Notes: generated by a model not told the origin, from the letters alone. A DNA stretch of 42,279 bases from Verrucomicrobiota bacterium (GCA_023430565.1 JAEZAD010000055.1:1-42279); one strand, 5' to 3'; shown: positions 7,393 through 16,758, counted from the first letter of the stretch. A program made the numbers and translations.

Positions 7393-7461
7393 CTTCGATA
7401 TTGCGCCGGCCCCCTCGCCCGCGTTGTCTTTCCCCCGCTGCCGCGCCGCGGTGTCCTGCGC

Positions 7462-10080
7462 ATGCCCTCCCTCCTTCAACGCCGCTCCTTCCTCTTCGCC
7501 GCCACCGCGCTCATCTTCCTCGCCGGCGCCGGCGCCGGACTCTGGCGCTACGCCGAAGCCCGCGACACCCGCCTCGAAGCCCTGCTCGCCGACACCCAGC
7601 GCTCCGCCGCCGCGTTCGACCCCGCGCAACTCGCCGAGCTTTCCACCGATAACGAAGTTCTGGATACGCCGCTCTATCTTCGCACCCATCACCGCCTCCT
7701 CCGCCTCCAACGCATCTCGCCCGACATCCAGTCGCTTCAACTCTACCGCGTTCTCCCCGGCGACCCTGCCGTCGTCTTCCTCGCCAGCTCCGAACCGCCC
7801 GACGCCCCGCACGCCCCCCGACCCGGCGACGCCATCCGCGACGCCGCCCAATCTCCCGGCCTCCAAACCGTCCTCGCCTCCGGCCGCGCCGCCGCGGAAG
7901 GTCCCGTCACCGACGCCAACGGCACCCTCCTGTTCACCTACGCTCCGATCGGCGACCTGGCCGGCGATGCCCCCGTCCACATTCTCCGCCTCGGCTACTC
8001 CGCGAACGACTGGCGCACCTCCCTCGGTTCCGCCGCCTTCGGCACCGCCGGCTACGTCTGGCTCCTCCTCGTGCTCCCCTTCGTCGCACTCGTCGCCACC
8101 CGCCGCGACGCCGAGCAACGCGACGCCGTCCGCAACCTCACCGAAGCCATGGAGCAGGGCCACTCGGCCGTCGTCATCATCGACCTCGAACGCCGCATCG
8201 AATACGCCAACGCCGAATTCTGCCGCCAGCTCGGCTATCGCCGCCGCGAACTCGTCGGCCGCGAATGGCGCGAACTCCATAGCTCCGAGTCCCAACCCGA
8301 GCTCATCGCGGAAATCATCACCACCGTCCGCTCCGGCCAGCCGTGGGCCGGCGAATGGCTCATGCAACGTCAGGACGGCTCCTCCTTCCCCGCCCGCGGC
8401 CGCGTCACGCCCGTGAAAGACCGCGCCGGCCTCATCCGCAGCTACGTCGCCGTCTTCGACGACGTCACCGATCTCCGTAAAACCGAGATGGTCCTGCGCG
8501 AAGCCAAGGAGCGCGCCGAGGCCGGCGACCGCGCGAAAGGCCAGTTCCTCGCCACCATGTCGCACGAGGTCCGCACACCCCTCAACGGCATCGTCGGCTT
8601 CGCCAGCCTCCTCCTCGACACCGAGCTCACCCCCGAACAGCAGGAATACGTCGAAACCATCCGCACCAGCAGCGAAACCCTCATCCAGCTCACCGGCGAC
8701 ATCCTCGACTTCGCCCGCATCGAATCCGGCCGCTTCAAGCTCGACCTCCAACCCTGCGACCCCCGCGAGTCCGTCGAAAACGCCCTCGACCTCGCCGCCG
8801 CCGCCGCCGTCCAGAAAAACATCGAGCTGCTCCACTGGATCGACGACGACGTTCCGGTTGCCGTCATCGCCGACGTCAACCGGCTCCGCCAGGTCGTCGT
8901 CAACCTCGTCAACAACGCCGTCAAATTCACCGCCGACGGCGAGGTCGAGGTCCGCGTTCGCACCCGCCCCCTCGCCGCGAAATCGCCACCCGCGTCCGAC
9001 CCCGCCCCGCACTGCCTGCTCGAAATCTCCGTGCGCGACACCGGCATCGGCATCGCTCCCGAACATCACGACAAAATCTTCCGCCCGTTCAGCCAGGTCG
9101 ACGATTCCACCACCCGTCGCTACGGCGGCACCGGCCTCGGCCTCGCCATCTGCAAGAACATCGTCGAACTCATGGGCGGCACGATTGCCTTCACCAGCGA
9201 GCCCGGCCGCGGCTCCACCTTCACGTTCACCCTCCGCGTCCCCATCGCCGCACCCGCCGCACTCGCCGCCCGCCCGCTGCAGGGTCAACGCCTCGCCCTC
9301 GTCACCCGCAGCGGCGCCCTTCGCGAAGAACTCTCCCACCTCGGAGAACGTTTCGGCGCCACCGTCCTCCACCGCGAAGAGACCGCCCTCGCCGCAGCCG
9401 ACGACTGGGACCTCGCCCTCGTCGATGTCACCGGCGCCGCCGCCATGGATCTCGCCCTCCAACACGCGCCGCGCCCCGGCCTCCCACCCGAAAAAATCAT
9501 CGGCCTCATCCCCATCGTCCTGCCCGGCGAGCTTCGCGATACCCTTCGCTCCCACTTCCGCTACGTCCTGAACAAGCCGCTGCATCACGACATGCTGCGC
9601 AGCCTGCTCACCGCCTCGACCGAGCCCGCCGTTCCCTCCACGCCCCTCGACCCCGCCCCGCCCCGGCCCGTCGTTCCCGAACGCAAGCCCGCCCGCTACG
9701 ACCTCGACGTCCTCATCGTCGAAGACAACGCCGTCAACCAGCGCCTCATTCAAAAAGTCGTCTCCAACCTCGGCTGCCGCTGGACCGCCGCCGAAAACGG
9801 CCGCGTCGCCCTCGACTGGCTCACCCGCCAAACACCCGATCTCGTGCTCATGGACCTCCATATGCCCGAGCTCGATGGCCTCGCCGCAATCACCAAAATC
9901 CGCGCCGGCGACGCCGGCGCCGACAAACGCGACCTCTGGATCATCGCCCTCACCGCCGACGCCCGCGAAGACCAACGCACCCGCACCCTCGCCGCCGGCG
10001 CCAACGATTACCTCACCAAGCCCGTCCGCCTCCCCGAGCTCACCGCCGCCTTCGACCGCTTCAAAGACGAGCGCAAATAG
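7462..10080 (+). CDS. Membrane hybrid histidine kinase with PAS, pseudo-receiver and receiver
   Basis: An 872-residue signal-transduction kinase. It has transmembrane segment 1 at about 9-28, an extracytoplasmic sensor region about 30-192, and transmembrane segment 2 about 194-213. A PAS domain (about 225-345) is followed by HisKA (QFLATMSHEVRTPLNG, phospho-acceptor His368). The HATPase has N box NLVNNAVKF 481-489, DTGIGI, and GGTGLGLA 555-562. A first receiver-like domain (about 609-718) keeps Asp655 and Lys705 but has VTRSGA where the acidic pair should be, so it is probably not phosphorylated normally. The second receiver (about 748-868) is complete: ED at 754-755, Asp798, Lys853. Signal relay His368 to Asp798 is expected. 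No output regulator is adjacent, so the partner is unknown. Confidence 0.95.
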   Translation: MPSLLQRRSFLFAATALIFLAGAGAGLWRYAEARDTRLEALLADTQRSAAAFDPAQLAELSTDNEVLDTPLYLRTHHRLLRLQRISPDIQSLQLYRVLPGDPAVVFLASSEPPDAPHAPRPGDAIRDAAQSPGLQTVLASGRAAAEGPVTDANGTLLFTYAPIGDLAGDAPVHILRLGYSANDWRTSLGSAAFGTAGYVWLLLVLPFVALVATRRDAEQRDAVRNLTEAMEQGHSAVVIIDLERRIEYANAEFCRQLGYRRRELVGREWRELHSSESQPELIAEIITTVRSGQPWAGEWLMQRQDGSSFPARGRVTPVKDRAGLIRSYVAVFDDVTDLRKTEMVLREAKERAEAGDRAKGQFLATMSHEVRTPLNGIVGFASLLLDTELTPEQQEYVETIRTSSETLIQLTGDILDFARIESGRFKLDLQPCDPRESVENALDLAAAAAVQKNIELLHWIDDDVPVAVIADVNRLRQVVVNLVNNAVKFTADGEVEVRVRTRPLAAKSPPASDPAPHCLLEISVRDTGIGIAPEHHDKIFRPFSQVDDSTTRRYGGTGLGLAICKNIVELMGGTIAFTSEPGRGSTFTFTLRVPIAAPAALAARPLQGQRLALVTRSGALREELSHLGERFGATVLHREETALAAADDWDLALVDVTGAAAMDLALQHAPRPGLPPEKIIGLIPIVLPGELRDTLRSHFRYVLNKPLHHDMLRSLLTASTEPAVPSTPLDPAPPRPVVPERKPARYDLDVLIVEDNAVNQRLIQKVVSNLGCRWTAAENGRVALDWLTRQTPDLVLMDLHMPELDGLAAITKIRAGDAGADKRDLWIIALTADAREDQRTRTLAAGANDYLTKPVRLPELTAAFDRFKDERK

Positions 10081-10097
10081 CGCCCTCCAAGCGATCC

Positions 10098-10181
10098 CGT
10101 AGCTACGAACAGCCAGCCCCGATATGTCGGGGTGAGCGAGTGCCCGCCCGGATCATTGTAGCGGCGAGCGCCAGCGAGCCG
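10098..10181 (+). repeat. Two adjacent dispersed repeats after the kinase gene
   Basis: The first part (10098-10140) carries a small hairpin, CCCCGA-TATG-TCGGGG. The second (10158-10181) is a copy of the GTAGCGGCGAGCGCCAGCGA family also seen at 7364 and 12214. They fill most of the 180-bp gap before the next gene. The hairpin lacks a T-tract and may act as a weak terminator. Confidence 0.6.
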
Positions 10182-10260
10182 ACGATTGATGGCAGCGCCG
10201 CCCGCGTCACTCCCGCATCGCCTCCGCCCCCGCGCGCACCCACGCTCCGCGGTTTTTCCG

Positions 10261-11241
10261 ATGCCCTCCGCCACCGCCCCGCGCTCACCCGCGCACACGC
10301 GCGCCCTGCTCATGCTGGTTCTCGCGAACCTTTTCTGGGGCCTGAGCTTCCCGCTCATGAAAGCGATCGGCGGCATTCACCTTCACCTCCTCCCCGACAG
10401 CGGCACGTGGTTCATCACCGCGTGCACCCTCGCGCCACGCTTCACCCTCGGAGCCATCGTCCTCGCCTTCCTCTGCTTTCCCGCCCTCAAAACCCTCACG
10501 CCGCTCGAGCGCAAACAGGGCGTCGGCCTCGGCCTCTTCGCGATCGGCGGGATGATTTTTCAAACCGACGGCCTTCTCTTTACCACCGCCTCCACGTCCG
10601 CATTCCTCACCCAGTTCTACGCGATCATGATTCCCGTCTGGCTCGCGCTTCGCGCCCGCCGCCGGCCGCCTTCGACCGTGTGGGTGAGCTGCGCGCTCGT
10701 GCTCGCCGGCGTCGCCACCCTCGCGCAACTCGACTGGCGCGACCTCCGCCTCGGCCGCGGCGAACTCGAGACGTTGATCAGTTCCGTCTTCTTCATGGGT
10801 CAGATCCTTTGGCTCGATCGCCGCGAATTTTCCGCCAACCGCGTCCTCCCCGTCACCACCGTCATGTTCGCCGTCGAAGGCGCCGCCGCCCTCCTCATGG
10901 CCTTCCTCACCGCACCGCACGCCTCCGCCCTGCTCGTGCCCTGGACCTCCGGCGCCTGGCTCATGTTCACCGGGCTCCTCACCGTCTTCTGCACCCTCGG
11001 CGCGTTCACGATCATGAACACCTACCAGCCTAAAATCACCGCCACCGAAGCCGGCCTCATCTACTGCGTCGAACCGGTCTTCGCCTCGCTCCTCGCGCTC
11101 TTCCTGCCCGCCTGGTTCTCCGCCCTCGGCGGCTTCAACTACCCCAACGAATTCGCCACCACCCACCTCCTCCTCGGCGGCGCCCTCATCACCGCGGCCA
11201 ACGTCGTCCTCCAACTCAAGCCGCCGCCAAAAATCCCGTAG
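10261..11241 (+). CDS. EamA-family (DMT superfamily) permease
   Basis: A 326-residue integral membrane protein with about ten hydrophobic segments arranged as two EamA repeats. The first repeat opens with LLMLVLANLFWGLSFPLMKAI. The second repeat includes the characteristic ATEAGLIYCVEPVFASLLALF motif near residue 255-280. ATG 10261 directly precedes the first membrane segment; an upstream in-frame start would add a Pro/Arg-rich run through repeat DNA. Members export amino acids, nucleosides or metabolites, and the substrate cannot be told here. The gene faces another EamA gene tail to tail 35 bp away. Confidence 0.9.
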   Translation: MPSATAPRSPAHTRALLMLVLANLFWGLSFPLMKAIGGIHLHLLPDSGTWFITACTLAPRFTLGAIVLAFLCFPALKTLTPLERKQGVGLGLFAIGGMIFQTDGLLFTTASTSAFLTQFYAIMIPVWLALRARRRPPSTVWVSCALVLAGVATLAQLDWRDLRLGRGELETLISSVFFMGQILWLDRREFSANRVLPVTTVMFAVEGAAALLMAFLTAPHASALLVPWTSGAWLMFTGLLTVFCTLGAFTIMNTYQPKITATEAGLIYCVEPVFASLLALFLPAWFSALGGFNYPNEFATTHLLLGGALITAANVVLQLKPPPKIP

Positions 11242-11276
11242 ATCACCGTCGCTCGCTCGCTCGTGGCGCAACGGCT

Positions 11277-12125
11277 TTACGCCGCGATCCGCCTGCTCCC
11301 CCGCACCGCCACCACCGCCCGCCACGTCGCCGCCCCCAACACGATTGTTCCTCCCACCAGCGCGAGCCCCGAAGGCCGTTCGCCCATCGCGATCAACACC
11401 CACACCGGATTGAGAATCGGCTCGATCACCGGAATCAGCACCGCCTCGAGCGCCGTCACGTGCTTGATCGCCCGCGCATACAACCAATACGACACCCCGA
11501 GCTGCACCACCCCGAGCGCCGCCAGCGCCGCCCACCCTTCCGGCGTCAGCATCGGCGCCCGCAGAATCCACGGCAGCCCCGCGAGGCATGCGATCGCATT
11601 ACCCAGGATGATCGACTCCACCGGCGACGCATCCTTCTGCTTCCGCAGCGCGATCGTCATTCCCGCGAAAAACACGCCCGCCAGCACCGCCACCGCATTG
11701 CCCGCAAACGCCGCCATCTCGAGATCCTCCGCGAAAAACAGCCCCATCCCCGCGAGCACCACCGCGATCGTCGCCCAGTCCGCCCGCGTCGCCCGCTCGC
11801 CCAGAAACCACGCCCCGAACAACGCGATCCACACCGGTGCCGTGTATTGGAGCAGGATCGCGTTCGCCGCCGTCGTCAGCTTGGTGGCCAGGCAAAACGT
11901 GATCGTGCACGCCGCATACAACCCCGCCGCGATCACCTGCACGCGCGAAAAATGAAACCGCAGCCCGCGGCACGTCAGCAGCAGGAAAACCGCCGCGATC
12001 CCCCCGCGCGCCCCCGCCACCGCCAGCGGCGACCAGTCGACCGCCTTGATCAACACCCCGCCCGAACTCCAGCAAAACGCCGCCACCACGAGCAACCCGA
12101 CCGCGCGCCTGTGATCCGCCGACAT
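11277..12125 (-). CDS. EamA/RhaT-family (DMT superfamily) permease
   Basis: A 282-residue membrane protein with ten predicted helices in two EamA repeats: LLVVAAFCWSSGGVLIKAV at the N-terminus, and GVVQLGVSYWLYARAIKHV followed by LEAVLIPVIEPILNPVWVLI in the second half. It is shorter than, and only distantly similar to, the convergent EamA gene at 10261-11241, so the two are probably not a recent duplication. The substrate is unknown. Transcription converges with its neighbour, and no clear terminator is visible in the 35-bp gap. Confidence 0.9.
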   Translation of the reverse strand: MSADHRRAVGLLVVAAFCWSSGGVLIKAVDWSPLAVAGARGGIAAVFLLLTCRGLRFHFSRVQVIAAGLYAACTITFCLATKLTTAANAILLQYTAPVWIALFGAWFLGERATRADWATIAVVLAGMGLFFAEDLEMAAFAGNAVAVLAGVFFAGMTIALRKQKDASPVESIILGNAIACLAGLPWILRAPMLTPEGWAALAALGVVQLGVSYWLYARAIKHVTALEAVLIPVIEPILNPVWVLIAMGERPSGLALVGGTIVLGAATWRAVVAVRGSRRIAA

Positions 12126-12213
12126 AAGCCCGCGAGCATTCTCCTTCCCTTCTCCCCATCAACCTTCTTCCCGCCTCCACCCCTCCACTCGCTTCACTCG
12201 TTTCCTGGCTTCT

Positions 12214-12239
12214 GTAGCGGCAAACGCCAGCGAGCCGTC
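12214..12239 (+). repeat. Dispersed intergenic repeat (third copy)
   Basis: GTAGCGGCAAACGCCAGCGA at this site matches the family at 7364 and 10158. It lies in the gap between the EamA gene and the helicase, immediately downstream of the helicase stop codon. Confidence 0.65.
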
Positions 12240-12244
12240 ACCCC

Positions 12245-14359
12245 TCACCTCGCCGCCGTCGCCCGCGGCATCAGCTGCCGCCCCGGCGCATCCGGTCTCC
12301 GCGGTTTCAATACACTATGATTCACCACCCGCCGCTGGTCCGCCGTCAGCGGCGGCAAATCCGGCAGCGCATCCGCCCGCGTCTCGCTCAACCAGTCCCG
12401 CGCCAGCCGCCGAAACTCGTCCCACCGCTCCGCGATGAACTGATCCCGCCCCGTCATCGGCGCCCCATCGCCTTCCAACGGCCCCGCCGCCGCCGCCTGC
12501 CGCAACAAACTTCGCCACTCCGTCAGCAACCGGTCCAAATCCCCCCGCCCCGCCGTCTCGATCTCGTCCAACACTTCCCGCCGGCGCGCCCCTTCCGCCA
12601 CCAGCGCCCGCACGGCCTCGCTCGCACCCGAACCGTAATTCACCGGCAGCCCTTCGTGCAGCCAGCCTTCGATCGTCAGCCGCCGATACGCCCGCGCACA
12701 CTCTGCCGCCAACCGCCCCAGCCGCCGCGGATTCGTCCCGCAAAACCGCTCGCCGCCAAACAGGTTCGCCGCGTCGAACAAGATATCCTCCACCGGATAC
12801 CGCCGGTTCTCCAGCGCCGCGCTCAACGCCAGCCCTTCCGGCCCGAGAAAAAACGACACGATCTCCCCGCGCACCGTCAGCTTCAGCTCGCGATCCAGCA
12901 CATCCGTCCGCTGCCACTGCCACAACAAGGTCGGCTGCGGATTCGTCGCCAGGCACGCCTCGCGTCGCACGCACGTCTCGCATCCGCGAAACGGATTTCG
13001 CTCCCGCCGCACCACACGCGCCCGCCCCGTATCCGTTTTTTCGCCACACGGCACGTTCTCGGCCTCGTCCTCCACCCGCGGTTCGATTCCCAGTGAAATC
13101 CGCGCCTCGCTGAAAAATCGACCCGCTTCCGTCTGGGCCAGCTCCGCCGCCGATCGCCCGCCGCGCAACTGCCGCAGGAAAAACGCCCACGGCAGCGCCG
13201 CCGCCCGCTTCAACCGCAGCGGCTCCGCCCGCCGCATTCGCGGCGTCTCACGGCTCACCAGCACGTAACCCATCTCGTCCAGCCCCCGCCGCCCCGCCCG
13301 CCCGATCATCTGCAGCAGTTCATGCGGCGCGATCTCCCGCTCGATTTCGCCATGCCGATAACTTCCCGCCGTCACCAGCACCGACCGCAGCGAGAAATTG
13401 ATCCCTGCGCTCAGCCCCAGCGTCGCCACGACCGCGCGCAACTGCCCCGCTTTCGCCAGCGGCTCGATCACCCCCGCCCGCTGCCCGTAGCCGAGCCCGC
13501 TATGGTGATAAGCCACGCGCGCCTTCAACAGCTTCGCGAGCTGCGGCCCGCACAACTGCTCCTGCTCCGGCGTCAGCGTCAACGGGTCCGCCAGCGGCAG
13601 CTCGCGCGCAAACTGCCGCGCCAAGCGCTCCGCGTCGCGCCGGTGCGGCGCAAACACCAGCACCGGCCCCAGCCCCTCGCGCAACGCCCCCGCCACCCGC
13701 TTCGACCAGAAACCCTCGACCGCGCGCGGCAGCCCATGCGTCAGATCGTCCACATCGACTTCCTCCAATTGCACCGGCCGCTCCCGATGCTGCACCACCT
13801 CCGCCTCGCGCCCGAGCCGCGACAACCACGCCGCCACATCTCCCGGATTCGCCACCGACCCCGACAGCAGCAACAACTGCAGCTCCTTCGGCGCCGACAA
13901 CAACACGCCTTCGTAATGATTCCCTCGGTGCGCGTCTCCGATCCACTGATACTCGTCAATGACCAGCAGCGAAAACGCCGCCGCCGCCGTCCGCACGCGC
14001 GGCTCCTTCGTGATCGCCGCCACCACCTGCCCTTGCACCGCCTCCAGCGTCGCCACCACCACCGGAGCGTCCGGCTCGATGCACAGATCGCCCGTCATGA
14101 TTCCCACCCGCCACCCCCGCGCCCGCCACTCCGCGAACTTGTCGTTCGCCAGCGCCCGCGTCGGAACCGTGAACAGCGCCCGTTTCGAAAAATTCCCCTG
14201 CTCCGCCCAGCGTTCGAACACATACGTTTTCCCCGCCCCCGTCGGCGCATCCACAATCACGTCGCGCCCCGCCCGCAAACCCGCCAGCGCCAGCGCCTGC
14301 CACCGATCCGGCAGCATCAGCTTCTGCAGGCTGGCAAACGCATCGGAGAGCACGCGCAA
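12245..14359 (-). CDS. Ski2-like superfamily 2 helicase with a four-cysteine cluster
   Basis: A 704-residue DEAD/H-type helicase. Motif I is APTGAGKT (38-45), motif Ia VPTRALANDKF, motif II DEYQ (135-138), motif III LSGS (165-168), motif V region TLGLSAGINF and motif VI QMIGRAGRRG (350-359). This order, with the AGINFSLRSV segment, fits Ski2/Hel308-like enzymes acting on RNA or DNA. After the helicase core, Cys438, Cys460, Cys463 and Cys469 give C-X21-C-X2-C-X5-C, a spacing used for Fe-S clusters in AddB/Cas4-type proteins and also compatible with zinc. The C-terminal 200 residues are unassigned. The open frame starts with TTG 14359, preceded by GGGAGGGGGA, a plausible ribosome site; GTG 14353 and ATG 14317 are alternatives. 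It is a single gene, divergent from fumarase. Confidence 0.88.
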   Translation of the reverse strand: MRVLSDAFASLQKLMLPDRWQALALAGLRAGRDVIVDAPTGAGKTYVFERWAEQGNFSKRALFTVPTRALANDKFAEWRARGWRVGIMTGDLCIEPDAPVVVATLEAVQGQVVAAITKEPRVRTAAAAFSLLVIDEYQWIGDAHRGNHYEGVLLSAPKELQLLLLSGSVANPGDVAAWLSRLGREAEVVQHRERPVQLEEVDVDDLTHGLPRAVEGFWSKRVAGALREGLGPVLVFAPHRRDAERLARQFARELPLADPLTLTPEQEQLCGPQLAKLLKARVAYHHSGLGYGQRAGVIEPLAKAGQLRAVVATLGLSAGINFSLRSVLVTAGSYRHGEIEREIAPHELLQMIGRAGRRGLDEMGYVLVSRETPRMRRAEPLRLKRAAALPWAFFLRQLRGGRSAAELAQTEAGRFFSEARISLGIEPRVEDEAENVPCGEKTDTGRARVVRRERNPFRGCETCVRREACLATNPQPTLLWQWQRTDVLDRELKLTVRGEIVSFFLGPEGLALSAALENRRYPVEDILFDAANLFGGERFCGTNPRRLGRLAAECARAYRRLTIEGWLHEGLPVNYGSGASEAVRALVAEGARRREVLDEIETAGRGDLDRLLTEWRSLLRQAAAAGPLEGDGAPMTGRDQFIAERWDEFRRLARDWLSETRADALPDLPPLTADQRRVVNHSVLKPRRPDAPGRQLMPRATAAR

Positions 14360-14607
14360 ACGCTGTCGTTCCCCCTCCCACCGGTCAACCGGCGGGAAGG
14401 AATTTTACTCCGGATTGCCGACCGGAGCGTGTCCCGTTTTTCCGACCGACCCATTCCGCCGCGCACGTCTTGCCCTCTCCTGCGCGCATCTTGGGCCGCC
14501 ACCGCTTTCGCCCGCCGCTTCTGCCCGCGAAAGTCCTTCTGCTACCCTCTGTCATGCCGCCGCCCCGCTCTTGAATCCGCCTTCCCCTCGCCCACTCTTT
14601 GGCCGCA
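14360..14607. promoter_or_regulatory. Divergent intergenic region, helicase / class I fumarase
   Basis: This 248-bp gap must hold promoters for both flanking genes. The only structure I see is an inverted repeat, CTCCGG (14408-14413) and CCGGAG (14422-14427), about 50 bp upstream of the helicase start. No convincing -35/-10 pair stands out. Confidence 0.3.
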
Positions 14608-16251
14608 ATGCCCACTCCGCCGTTCACCTATCAGGACCCGTTTCCGCTCGGCGCGGATGAAACCGAATACCGCCTGCTCTCGAAGGAAGGCATCAGCACC
14701 GCGACATTCGAGGGCCGGGAGATCCTGAAGGTCGCGCCCGAAGCGCTCGCCTTTGTCGCCCAGCAAGCGCTGCACGACTGCTCGTTCATGCTGCGCCCGA
14801 AACACCTGCAGCAGGTCGCCGCCATCCTCGCCGACCCCGACGCTTCCGCCAACGACCGCTACGTCGCCCTCACGCTCCTCAAAAACGCCGAGATCGCCGC
14901 GCAGGGCATCCTCCCTTTCTGTCAGGACACCGGCACCGCCACGATCGTCGCCAAGAAAGGCCAGCAGATCTGGACCGGCGCCAACGACGCCGAATGGCTC
15001 AGCAAGGGCGTCTACGAGTGCTACACAAAGGAAAACCTCCGCTACTCGCAGACCGCCGCGCTCGACCTCTGGAAGGAAACCAACACCGGCACCAACCTCC
15101 CCGCGCAAATCGACCTCTACGCCACCGAGGGCGCGAAATACGAATTCCTCTTCGTCGCCAAGGGCGGCGGCTCCGCGAACAAAACGTTCCTCTTCCAGGA
15201 AACGAAAGCGCTGCTCAACCCGAAGAGCTTCGAAAAATTCGTCACCGACAAACTCGGCTACCTCGGCACCGCCGCCTGCCCGCCCTATCACCTGGTCTTC
15301 GTCGTTGGCGGCACCAGCGCCGAAGCCTGCCTGAAAACCGTGAAGCTCGCGTCCGCCAAATACCTCGACGCGCTCCCCACCACCGGCAACGAACACGGCC
15401 GCGCCTTCCGCGACCTCGCGATGGAAGCGCAGATTCTCCAGATCGCCCAAAAGAGCGGCATCGGCGCCCAGTTCGGCGGCAAATACTTCGCCCTCGATGT
15501 CCGCGTCGTTCGCCTCCCGCGCCACGGCGCGAGCTGCCCCGTCGGCGTCGGCGTCTCCTGCAGCGCCGATCGCAACATCAAAGCCAAGATCACGAAGGAC
15601 GGCATCTTCCTCGAAAAGATGGAAACCGATCCCGGCCGTTTCATCCCCGCCGATCAGCGCACGCTCAAGGAGGACAACATTGTCCGCATCGATCTCAACC
15701 AGCCGATGGAGCAAATCCGCGCCGAGCTCTCGAAGCACCCGGTCACCACGCGCGTTTCGCTCAGCGGCCCCATGATTGTCGCGCGCGACATCGCTCACGC
15801 GAAACTCAAGGAGCGCGTCGACGCCGGCCAGGGCCTCCCGCAATACCTCAAAGACCACCCCGTCTACTACGCCGGCCCCGCCAAAACCCCCACCGGCTAC
15901 GCCTCCGGTTCCTTCGGCCCCACCACCGCCGGCCGCATGGACAGCTACGTCGACCTCTTCCAATCGCTCGGCGGCTCCATGGTCATGCTCGCCAAAGGCA
16001 ACCGCAGCGTCGCCGTCACCAACGCCTGCAAACAACACGGCGGTTTTTATCTCGGCAGCATCGGCGGCCCCGCCGCGATTCTCGCGAAGGAAAACATCAC
16101 CAAAGTCGAAACGCTCGAATACCCCGAGCTCGGCATGGAAGCCGTCTGGAAGATCGAAGTGAAAGACTTCCCCGCCTTCATCCTCGTCGACGACAAAGGC
16201 AACGACTTCTTCGCCAACGGCTGCGGCGCCTGCCTCCCCGCCAAAAAATAG
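14608..16251 (+). CDS. fumA: Class I (iron-sulfur) fumarate hydratase
   Basis: A 547-residue fumarase that interconverts fumarate and L-malate in the TCA cycle. The three [4Fe-4S] cysteines fall at 105 (PFCQDTGTA), 224 (GTAACPPYH) and 318 (VSCSADRN) when ATG 14608 is used. This is the same numbering as E. coli FumA and supports this start over the upstream TTG 14599. The C-terminal swivelling domain follows, with GSFGPTTAGRMDSYVDLFQ, GNRSVAVTNAC and GGFYLGSIGGPAAILA. Class I enzymes are oxygen-sensitive. A class II fumarase lies 0.5 kb downstream on the opposite strand. A GC hairpin repeat follows the stop codon. Confidence 0.97.
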   Translation: MPTPPFTYQDPFPLGADETEYRLLSKEGISTATFEGREILKVAPEALAFVAQQALHDCSFMLRPKHLQQVAAILADPDASANDRYVALTLLKNAEIAAQGILPFCQDTGTATIVAKKGQQIWTGANDAEWLSKGVYECYTKENLRYSQTAALDLWKETNTGTNLPAQIDLYATEGAKYEFLFVAKGGGSANKTFLFQETKALLNPKSFEKFVTDKLGYLGTAACPPYHLVFVVGGTSAEACLKTVKLASAKYLDALPTTGNEHGRAFRDLAMEAQILQIAQKSGIGAQFGGKYFALDVRVVRLPRHGASCPVGVGVSCSADRNIKAKITKDGIFLEKMETDPGRFIPADQRTLKEDNIVRIDLNQPMEQIRAELSKHPVTTRVSLSGPMIVARDIAHAKLKERVDAGQGLPQYLKDHPVYYAGPAKTPTGYASGSFGPTTAGRMDSYVDLFQSLGGSMVMLAKGNRSVAVTNACKQHGGFYLGSIGGPAAILAKENITKVETLEYPELGMEAVWKIEVKDFPAFILVDDKGNDFFANGCGACLPAKK

Positions 16252-16256
16252 GTCGC

Positions 16257-16306
16257 GCCCGGCGTCCTCGCCGGGCCGGTAGGGCGAACCGTCCCGGTGA
16301 GCCGCC
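16257..16306. repeat. GC hairpin plus GTAGGGCGA repeat after the fumarase gene
   Basis: GCCCGGCG (16257-16264), loop TCCT, CGCCGGGC (16269-16276) forms an 8-bp perfect stem. It is followed by GTAGGGCGAACCGTCCCGG and GAGCCGCC, a diverged copy of the repeat at 4908. It sits in the convergent gap between fumA and yjbQ and might stall transcription from either side, but has no T-tract. Confidence 0.6.
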
Positions 16307-16338
16307 TTCGCATCGCGCGGCCGCCCGCCCGACGCGCG

Positions 16339-16758
16339 CTACTCGCCCACCACCGTCACGAGCACCCGCCGCGAATGCGCCGCGCGCCGGTGCTCCCACA
16401 AATAAATTCCCTGCCAAGTCCCGAGCTGCATCCGCCCCTCGGCAAACGGAACGCATTCGCCCGTCCGCGTCAGCGCCATCTTGATGTGACTCGGCATGTC
16501 GTCCGGCCCTTCGAGCGTATGCTCGAAATGCGGATCGTTCTCCGGCACATGCCGGTTCATCCAACCCTCGAGATCCCGCCGCGCCGACGGATCCGCGTTT
16601 TCCATGATCACGAGCGAACAGCTCGTGTGCTGACAAAACACCGACACCACCCCGCACGTCTGCCCGCTGCGACTCACCTCCCCCGCCACTGCATCGGTGA
16701 TCTCATGCAACCCCATGCCGCGCGTCTGCACGGTGATCGTCTCTTGTTGAACGGCCAT
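16339..16758 (-). CDS. YjbQ/UPF0047 family protein
   Basis: A 139-residue single-domain protein of the YjbQ family. Conserved segments visible are FCQHTSCSLVIMENADPSARRDLEGWMNRHVPE (residues 41-73, with the HTS and DLE signatures) and GTWQGIYLWEHRR (114-126). E. coli YjbQ has promiscuous thiamine-phosphate synthase activity, and the physiological role is unsettled. ATG 16758 gives the standard family length. It lies 20 bp downstream of fumC on the same strand, so the two are probably co-transcribed, though no functional link is known. Confidence 0.93.
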   Translation of the reverse strand: MAVQQETITVQTRGMGLHEITDAVAGEVSRSGQTCGVVSVFCQHTSCSLVIMENADPSARRDLEGWMNRHVPENDPHFEHTLEGPDDMPSHIKMALTRTGECVPFAEGRMQLGTWQGIYLWEHRRAAHSRRVLVTVVGE

